26,974 nt of DNA, taken from positions 5,393 to 32,366 of the forward strand of contig DXXH01000021.1 of the NCBI GenBank assembly GCA_019416395.1, given 5' to 3'. A program made the position numbers and the translations under genes. How positions within the stretch are numbered: the stretch's first letter is position 1; each line of letters begins with the position of its first letter. The stretch is from Clostridiales bacterium (GTDB lineage: Bacteria > Bacillota > Clostridia > Oscillospirales > Acutalibacteraceae). Of the stretch, positions 22,383 to 26,974 are shown one piece after another. The notes under the pieces were generated by a model. That model did no database searches. It was given only the letters and a program-made list of their open reading frames with translations, and had not been told where the DNA came from.

Positions 22383-23090
22383 TTATCTCAGAATCCCCCA
22401 CACGCTCACCGTGTGCAGCACGCTGCCTCCCAGCACAAACAAATGAAACACCGAATGCATATAGGGGACCTTTTTCCCCACGGCGTAAAGCCCTGCCCCC
22501 AGGGTGTACAGGATCCCACCCCCCAGCAGGCACCAAAACGTCCGGGGGCTGGCCGCCTGGTAAAAATCTCCCATGGCCAGCACCACCACCCAGCCCATGG
22601 CCAGGTAACAGGCCATGGACACTTTCTTAAACCGTTCCACGCTCACCCCGTTTAAAATCACTCCCACCACGGCGGCGGCCCACACCAGGCCAAACATGGC
22701 CCAGCCTTTCCACCCGCCCAGGCATACCAGGGTGATGGGGGTATAGGTGCCGGCGATGAGCAGGAAAATGGTGCAGTGGTCCAGGGACCGGAACACCACC
22801 TTGGCCCGGTTCAGCCCCAGGCTGTGATACAGGGTGGAAACCGTGTAAAGCAAGGTCATGGTTCCCCCATAGACCGCCGCCGAAGCCACCGTCACCGGGG
22901 TTTTCCGGCAGGTCACCAGCAGGAACACCAGCGCCCCCACCGCGAATAAAGCCGATACCCCATGACTTACGGAAGAGAAGATCTCCTCTCCCAGGGTGTA
23001 CCGGGGCAGCCCCAGCAGCCGCCTTTTTTCCATGCGGAAAGCGTTTTTCCGCTGTCTCATGGTGTATCGTCCCGCTGCTGTATAATCCAT
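22383..23090 (-). CDS. trhA: PAQR family membrane homeostasis protein TrhA (hemolysin III)
   Basis: This 235-residue seven-helix protein belongs to the progestin/adipoQ receptor (PAQR) family. Bacterial members, called hemolysin III or TrhA, take part in membrane fluidity control; hemolytic activity is not a safe inference. The metal-site residues are present: SSVSH with His43, His89 (TLYHS), Asp104-His105 (RSLDH), then MHSVFH with His212 and His216. GTYTPITL (114-121) is also characteristic. A basic N-terminal tail of about 25 residues precedes the first helix. A GTG three codons upstream is possible, but GAAAGGG is 8 nt from the ATG at 23090. It is monocistronic, with its own promoter and strong terminator. 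Confidence 0.93.
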   Translation of the reverse strand: MDYTAAGRYTMRQRKNAFRMEKRRLLGLPRYTLGEEIFSSVSHGVSALFAVGALVFLLVTCRKTPVTVASAAVYGGTMTLLYTVSTLYHSLGLNRAKVVFRSLDHCTIFLLIAGTYTPITLVCLGGWKGWAMFGLVWAAAVVGVILNGVSVERFKKVSMACYLAMGWVVVLAMGDFYQAASPRTFWCLLGGGILYTLGAGLYAVGKKVPYMHSVFHLFVLGGSVLHTVSVWGILR

Positions 23091-23154
23091 ATTGTTCACC
23101 CTTTCGGTTTGTCAAAATTTATATTACATTGTTTTAAAAACTAGATGTAACTAT

Positions 23155-23183
23155 ATTATAAACCTCATATTTTGAAATTACAA
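23155..23183 (-). promoter_or_regulatory. Promoter of the trhA-like gene
   Basis: TTGTAA (23183-23178) and a consensus TATAAT (23160-23155) are 17 nt apart on the minus strand, about 65 nt ahead of the start codon in a very AT-rich region. Confidence 0.75.
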
Positions 23184-23246
23184 GAGCAGAGTGTTTGTTT
23201 TGGCGGTTTTTCTCCAAAATGTTTTTTACGTTCCGGAAAAAACTGA

Positions 23247-23275
23247 TTGACTTTTTCTATAGGCCATGGTAGAGT
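23247..23275 (+). promoter_or_regulatory. Promoter of the ABC exporter operon
   Basis: TTGACT (23247-23252) and TAGAGT (23270-23275) are 17 nt apart on the plus strand. TGG before TAGAGT gives an extended -10. Transcription would start near 23282, 220 nt ahead of the first ABC gene. Confidence 0.7.
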
Positions 23276-23281
23276 GGATTT

Positions 23282-23503
23282 AACCGTCATTGCTCAGGAT
23301 ACGCCGCCGTGAAGCGTGTCCGCCTCAAAAGCCGGCTGTACGTTGCGGCCCGCTTTTGATTGAATCAGGCCGGAACGCCGGGGCATACCCCCCGGCTTAT
23401 TTCGCCGCGCAGGGACGGCAGGCCTGAAGGTCTGCCGTCCCTTTTTTATCGGAATTCTTTTCCGGCTATTTTCGTTGGGGGGTATGCCCCTCTGAGGTGT
23501 ATT
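23282..23503 (+). promoter_or_regulatory. Structured leader with candidate transcription attenuator
   Basis: The untranslated leader can form several hairpins in order: GGATACGC/GCGTGTCC (about 23298-23322), CAAAAGC/GCTTTTG (about 23326-23358), GCCGGGG/CCCCGGC (23377-23396) and the terminator hairpin (23412-23441). TCAGGCC (23365-23371) can instead pair with GGCCTGA (23421-23427) in the terminator. GGGGCATACCCCCC (23380-23393) is the exact reverse complement of GGGGGGTATGCCCC (23477-23490), which lies just before the RBS. These alternatives would allow ligand- or protein-controlled attenuation. No known riboswitch class or T-box is recognised. Confidence 0.6.
23412..23447 (+). terminator. Intrinsic terminator inside the ABC exporter leader
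   Basis: A perfect 10-bp stem (GGGACGGCAG at 23412-23421, CTGCCGTCCC at 23432-23441) is followed by TTTTTT. It lies between the operon promoter and the first gene, so it is probably conditional. Confidence 0.9.
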
Positions 23504-25318
23504 ATGAATCAAGAAACCCCAAAAAAATCAAACATCCTGCGATTTTTCCCCTTTACCAAGGGCTTCCGGGGAAAATTCCTTGTGGCGGTAATCATGGTGG
23601 TGGTGGCCGTGGTGGCAAACTACATGACACCCCAGGTGATCCGCGTCACCGTGGATTCCGTCATCAACGACACGCCCTTTAACCTTCCCGGCTTTTTGGT
23701 GGATTGGATCAACTCCATTGGCGGCAGGGAAACACTGCGCCAGAATATTGTGATCTGCGCCCTTGTGTCCCTGCTGTTCGCCGCCATCGCCGGGCTGTCC
23801 AACTATTCTTCCCGCATGAACCTGGCCCGCGCCTGCGAAGGCACGGTGGCCCGGGTGCGGGACACCCTGTTCGACCACATTCAGCATCTGCCCTACGCCT
23901 GGCACAACTCCCACCAGACCGGGGACATCATCCAGCGCTGCACCCAGGACGTGGACTTGATCCGCAACTTTGTCAGCGACCAGCTGATGGAATGTATCCG
24001 CACCGTGCTGCTGATCGTGGTTTCCCTGGTTTTGATGTTCGCCATGAACGTGGAGCTGTCCCTGATCGTCACCTGCTTTGTGCCGGTGGTCATGGGTTCT
24101 TCTCTGGTGTTTTACATTATCACCGGGAAAAAATTCCAGGACGCCGACGAAAGCGAGGGCCGGCTCACCTCCCTAGTCCAGGAGAACCTGACCGGCGTGC
24201 GGGTGGTCCGTGCCTTTGGCCGGGAGCGGTATGAAATCGACCGTTTCAACGAGAAAAACGAGGAATTCACCAACCTGTGGGTACGCCTTGGCAAGGTGAT
24301 GGGCTTCAACTGGGGCCTGGGGGATTTCTTCGCCGGGTTTCAGGTGCTGGTCATCATCGTGGCGGGGATTTTCTTCGTGGAGCGGGGCGGCTTGACCGAA
24401 GGGGAATTTTTGGCTTTTACCGCCTACAACTCCATGCTGGTATGGCCTTCCCGGAACCTGGGGCGGCTTTTGGCGGAATTGAGCAAGACCTCCATCAGCG
24501 CCACCCGTCTCTTCGACATTCTGGACGCCCAGGAAGAGGAAAACTGCCAGGATCCCAAACGTCCCCCCATGGACGGGGACATTGTCTTCCAGGACGTGAG
24601 CTTTGGGTACAATTCCAGCGAGGGCGGCGTGCTCCACAATGTGAGCTTCACCATCAAGGCCGGCACCACTTTCGGCGTGCTGGGGGCCACCGGGTCGGGG
24701 AAATCCACCCTGATGTACCTGTTGGACCGGCTGTATGAGCTGCCCCGGGAAAACGGCTCCATCACCATCGGCGGAGTGGATATCCGGGACATTGAGCTTT
24801 CCTATCTGCGGAAAAACATCGGCATTGTCTTGCAGGAGCCCTTCCTTTTTTCCAAGAGCTTCCGGGAGAGCATTGCCGACGGCGCCGCTCGTGCCGACCT
24901 GGAAACAGTCCGCCACTTTGCCCGGCTGGCGGTGATCGACGACGCCATCGAAAACTTCGCCCAGGGCTACGAAACGCCCATTGGCGAGCGGGGCGTGACC
25001 ATTTCCGGCGGACAGAAACAGCGGGTGGCCATTGCCCGTATGCTCATGCAGGACACCCCCATCAAGGTGTTTGACGATTCCCTTTCTGCGGTGGACATGG
25101 AAACCGATGCCAAAATCCGCCAATCCATCCGGAAAAACGTCCGCGGCACCACCATTTTGATCGCCCACCGGATCACCACCCTGATGAACGCCGACCAGAT
25201 TCTGGTGCTGGACCACGGCAGGGTCTCCCAGCTGGGCACCCATCAGGAGCTGATCCACCAAGAGGGAATTTACAAGCGGATTTACGACATGCAGAGCGCC
25301 GGCGCCAGCGAACAATAA
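23504..25318 (+). CDS. ABC exporter, first half-transporter (degenerate Walker B)
   Basis: This 604-residue protein is a type IV ABC exporter half: a six-helix transmembrane domain (about 20-320) followed by an ATPase domain (about 345-604). Walker A is GATGSGKST (394-402), the Q-loop Gln444 is in VLQEPF, the signature is ISGGQ (500-504), the D-loop SAVD (528-531) and the H-loop His555 in IAHR. Walker B reads KVFDDSLS (521-528): the catalytic Glu is Asp525, as in the degenerate site of heterodimeric exporters (TM287/288, BmrCD, LmrCD). The substrate could be a drug, lipid or peptide. The ATG at 23504 follows GAGGTG; in-frame upstream sequence runs through the structured leader and is unlikely to be coding. 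The second half-transporter gene follows after 107 bp. Confidence 0.95.
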   Translation: MNQETPKKSNILRFFPFTKGFRGKFLVAVIMVVVAVVANYMTPQVIRVTVDSVINDTPFNLPGFLVDWINSIGGRETLRQNIVICALVSLLFAAIAGLSNYSSRMNLARACEGTVARVRDTLFDHIQHLPYAWHNSHQTGDIIQRCTQDVDLIRNFVSDQLMECIRTVLLIVVSLVLMFAMNVELSLIVTCFVPVVMGSSLVFYIITGKKFQDADESEGRLTSLVQENLTGVRVVRAFGRERYEIDRFNEKNEEFTNLWVRLGKVMGFNWGLGDFFAGFQVLVIIVAGIFFVERGGLTEGEFLAFTAYNSMLVWPSRNLGRLLAELSKTSISATRLFDILDAQEEENCQDPKRPPMDGDIVFQDVSFGYNSSEGGVLHNVSFTIKAGTTFGVLGATGSGKSTLMYLLDRLYELPRENGSITIGGVDIRDIELSYLRKNIGIVLQEPFLFSKSFRESIADGAARADLETVRHFARLAVIDDAIENFAQGYETPIGERGVTISGGQKQRVAIARMLMQDTPIKVFDDSLSAVDMETDAKIRQSIRKNVRGTTILIAHRITTLMNADQILVLDHGRVSQLGTHQELIHQEGIYKRIYDMQSAGASEQ

Positions 25319-25425
25319 AAGTTTCGCCAGCCTTTTCAACGGCTGTAGTTTGGTAAGGCAGAGTCTTACAGCCTTACATACAAAGCATTGCTTTGCAGCG
25401 TTACAATACAACGAGGTATTTCTTT
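25319..25425 (+). other. Hairpin-rich gap between the two ABC genes
   Basis: GTAAGGC (25353-25359) pairs with GCCTTAC (25371-25377), and CAAAGC (25381-25386) with GCTTTG (25390-25395). Neither is followed by a T-run, so they do not look like terminators. They may set mRNA processing or the ratio of the two subunits. Confidence 0.5.
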
Positions 25426-26974
25426 ATGGACATGGAACAGATTGAACTGCGCAATCAAAAGGGCCGGTTTTCTTCCCTGAAAATCTGGGCGAAACTGCTC
25501 CCCTTTTTGAAACCCTACTCCAAAACCATGGTGGTCATCGTGGTCCTCATGCTGGCCAGCGCCGCCTGCGATATCGCCTACCCCCTGCTTTCCGGCTATG
25601 CGGTGGACACCTTCGTCACCCCCGCCACCAGCCATGGGGTCACCCGGTTCGCCCTGGAGTATTTCTCCGTGGTGCTGGTTCAGATGATCAGCACCATGAT
25701 CTTCGCCCGGGCCGCTTTAAAAGTGGAAATGTACCTGGGCCGGGACTTGAAAAAGAAGCTCTTTATCCATTTGCAAACCCTGAGCTTTTCCTATTACAAC
25801 ACCACTCCCGTAGGCACCATTATGGCCCGGGTGATGAGTGACACCAACAAGATCGGCACCGTGTTCGCCTGGAGCCTGGTGGACATCTTCTGGAGTGCCG
25901 CCTACGTGCTGGGGTCCATGGTGGTCATGCTGTCCATCAACTGGCGGCTGGCGCTGCTGGTGATCGTGGTGGTGCCGGTGATTGCCCTGCTGACCCTCTA
26001 CTTCCAAAAGCGGATTTTGAAAATCAACCGGCAGGTGCGGCGCATCAACGCGGAGATCACCCGCCACTACAACGAGGGTATCTCCGGGGCTAAAACCTCT
26101 AAGACCCTGGTCATCGAGGACAAAAACACCGCCGCTTTCCAGGAAGTCACCAGCCGCATGCGGGAAACCACCGTCCGGGCCGTGCTTTTAAACGCTGTGT
26201 ACGTGCCTATCATCGGCTTTTTAACAGCTCTTGCCGTGGCCTTTGTCATCACCGGCGGCGGCACCATGGTGCTGTGGGGAACCATCGGCATCGGAGAGCT
26301 GACCGTCTTCACCAGCTTTGCCCTGGGCATCGCCGACCCGGTACAGACCCTGGCCCGGACCATTTCCAACTTTATTGCCACCCAGGCCAACATCGAGCGG
26401 GTGTCGGCTCTGCTGGAATTACAGCCGGAGATCACCGACACCCCGGAAGTCATCGAGAAGTACGGCACTTCCTTTGACCCCAAGCGGGAAAACTGGGAGC
26501 CGCTCCTTGGCCGCATCACCTTTGACGACATTTCCTTCCGCTATCCGGACGGCACGGAAAACGTGCTGGAGCATTTCAGCCTGGAAGTGCCGGCGGGGAC
26601 CACCGTGGCCATTGTGGGGGAAACAGGGGCGGGGAAATCCACCCTGGTAAACCTGGCCTGCCGGTTCTTCGAGCCCACGGCAGGACGGATACTCATTGAC
26701 GGAAAAGATTACCGGGAACGGAGCATGCTGTGGCTGCACAGCAATATCGGCTATGTGCTGCAAACGCCCCATCTGTTTTCCGGCTCGGTGAAGGAGAATA
26801 TCCGGTACGGCCGGCTAGACGCCACTGACGAGGAAGTGGTGGCCGCAGCGAAAATGGTCAACGCCCATGAGTTTATCACCCACATGGAACAGGGTTACGA
26901 CAGCGACGTGGGCGAGGGCGGCGGCCAGCTCTCCACCGGGGAAAAACAGCTGATTTCCTTTGCCCGGGCGGTGC
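25426..26974 (+). CDS. ABC exporter, second half-transporter (partial at window edge)
   Basis: At least 516 residues of a second ABC exporter half, still open at the window end; about 80-110 residues are probably missing. The N-terminal transmembrane domain spans about 20-335 and begins after LKIWAKLLPFLKPYSKTMVV. Walker A is GETGAGKST (398-406) and the Q-loop is Gln446 in YVLQTPH. The signature reads LSTGE (502-506) in place of LSGGQ. The non-canonical signature here and the Asp-type Walker B of the first subunit would fall in the same composite ATP site, the expected arrangement for a heterodimer with one degenerate site. The ATG at 25426 follows GAGG by 9 nt; a second ATG two codons later is less well spaced. 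Walker B of this subunit lies beyond the window and should carry the catalytic Glu. Confidence 0.94.
   Translation, partial: MDMEQIELRNQKGRFSSLKIWAKLLPFLKPYSKTMVVIVVLMLASAACDIAYPLLSGYAVDTFVTPATSHGVTRFALEYFSVVLVQMISTMIFARAALKVEMYLGRDLKKKLFIHLQTLSFSYYNTTPVGTIMARVMSDTNKIGTVFAWSLVDIFWSAAYVLGSMVVMLSINWRLALLVIVVVPVIALLTLYFQKRILKINRQVRRINAEITRHYNEGISGAKTSKTLVIEDKNTAAFQEVTSRMRETTVRAVLLNAVYVPIIGFLTALAVAFVITGGGTMVLWGTIGIGELTVFTSFALGIADPVQTLARTISNFIATQANIERVSALLELQPEITDTPEVIEKYGTSFDPKRENWEPLLGRITFDDISFRYPDGTENVLEHFSLEVPAGTTVAIVGETGAGKSTLVNLACRFFEPTAGRILIDGKDYRERSMLWLHSNIGYVLQTPHLFSGSVKENIRYGRLDATDEEVVAAAKMVNAHEFITHMEQGYDSDVGEGGGQLSTGEKQLISFARAV

Noticed and set aside
23282..23503. T-box or known riboswitch in the ABC exporter leader
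   Set aside because: No T-box antiterminator bulge (TGG-containing) or other class signature could be recognised, so only a generic attenuator is claimed.
23360..23503. N-terminal extension of the first ABC half-transporter by 48 codons
   Set aside because: The extension would be translated from the terminator and inverted-repeat leader, has no family similarity, and the ATG at 23504 has its own RBS.
24173..25411. 412-codon minus-strand frame opposite the ABC exporter
   Set aside because: Antisense to a conserved ATPase domain, with no RBS or recognisable domain.

Overview
The window looks like a chromosomal segment of a GC-rich Gram-positive anaerobe of the Clostridia, most likely a gut Oscillospirales/Oscillospiraceae-type organism. 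The reasons are strong AGGAGG-type ribosome binding sites, sigma-A-like promoters, the Firmicutes order darA-holB-ricT-yabB-rsmI, a pyruvate kinase with the extra C-terminal domain typical of Firmicutes, a 2[4Fe-4S] clostridial ferredoxin and a LytTR/DUF3021 pair. The genus cannot be fixed from the sequence alone. I see no tRNA or rRNA gene, CRISPR array, insertion sequence, integrase or phage gene.

Layout. 1-1.3 kb: terminators and a charged hypothetical protein. 1.3-2.9 kb: a fucose/arabinose-isomerase-family protein with its own promoter. 2.96-6.4 kb: a minus-strand operon of two MATE exporters and a GNAT acetyltransferase, behind a leader with competing hairpins. 6.5-9.6 kb: a minus-strand operon of a truncated HD-domain remnant, a HAD-GNAT fusion, a signal-peptidase-like protein lacking its general base, and a membrane-anchored alpha/beta hydrolase. 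9.6-11.9 kb: divergent plus-strand pair of an MFS transporter and a barrel-like protein of unknown function, closed by a bidirectional terminator. 11.9-15.3 kb: fucO (lactaldehyde reductase) and pyk, each with promoter and terminator; the pyk leader holds a repeated palindromic element. 15.35-19.8 kb: the conserved housekeeping block rsmI, yabB, ferredoxin, ricT, holB, darA (transcribed right to left). 19.8-21.3 kb: AGCS amino-acid:cation symporter preceded by a 34-codon overlapping ORF. 21.3-22.3 kb: LytTR regulator and DUF3021 membrane protein. 22.4-23.2 kb: TrhA/hemolysin III. 23.2 kb to the end: plus-strand heterodimeric ABC exporter, second half cut by the window edge, behind a 220-nt leader containing an intrinsic terminator.

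How the genes fit together. FucO reduces the lactaldehyde made in fucose/rhamnose breakdown, and the isomerase-family protein could act upstream of it, although they are 9 kb apart and the isomerase substrate is unknown. Pyruvate kinase supplies ATP and pyruvate. Five exporter-type or multidrug-like proteins (two MATE, one MFS, two ABC halves) suggest a region rich in efflux. DarA senses c-di-AMP, HolB is a clamp-loader subunit, RicT belongs to an Fe-S-containing RNA-processing complex, and RsmI/YabB methylate RNA.

The most interesting items are the ABC-exporter leader (terminator nested inside a 14-bp perfect inverted repeat), the repeat-bearing pyk leader, and a set of proteins whose key motifs have eroded (the GNAT half of the HAD fusion, the signal-peptidase-like protein, the HD remnant).
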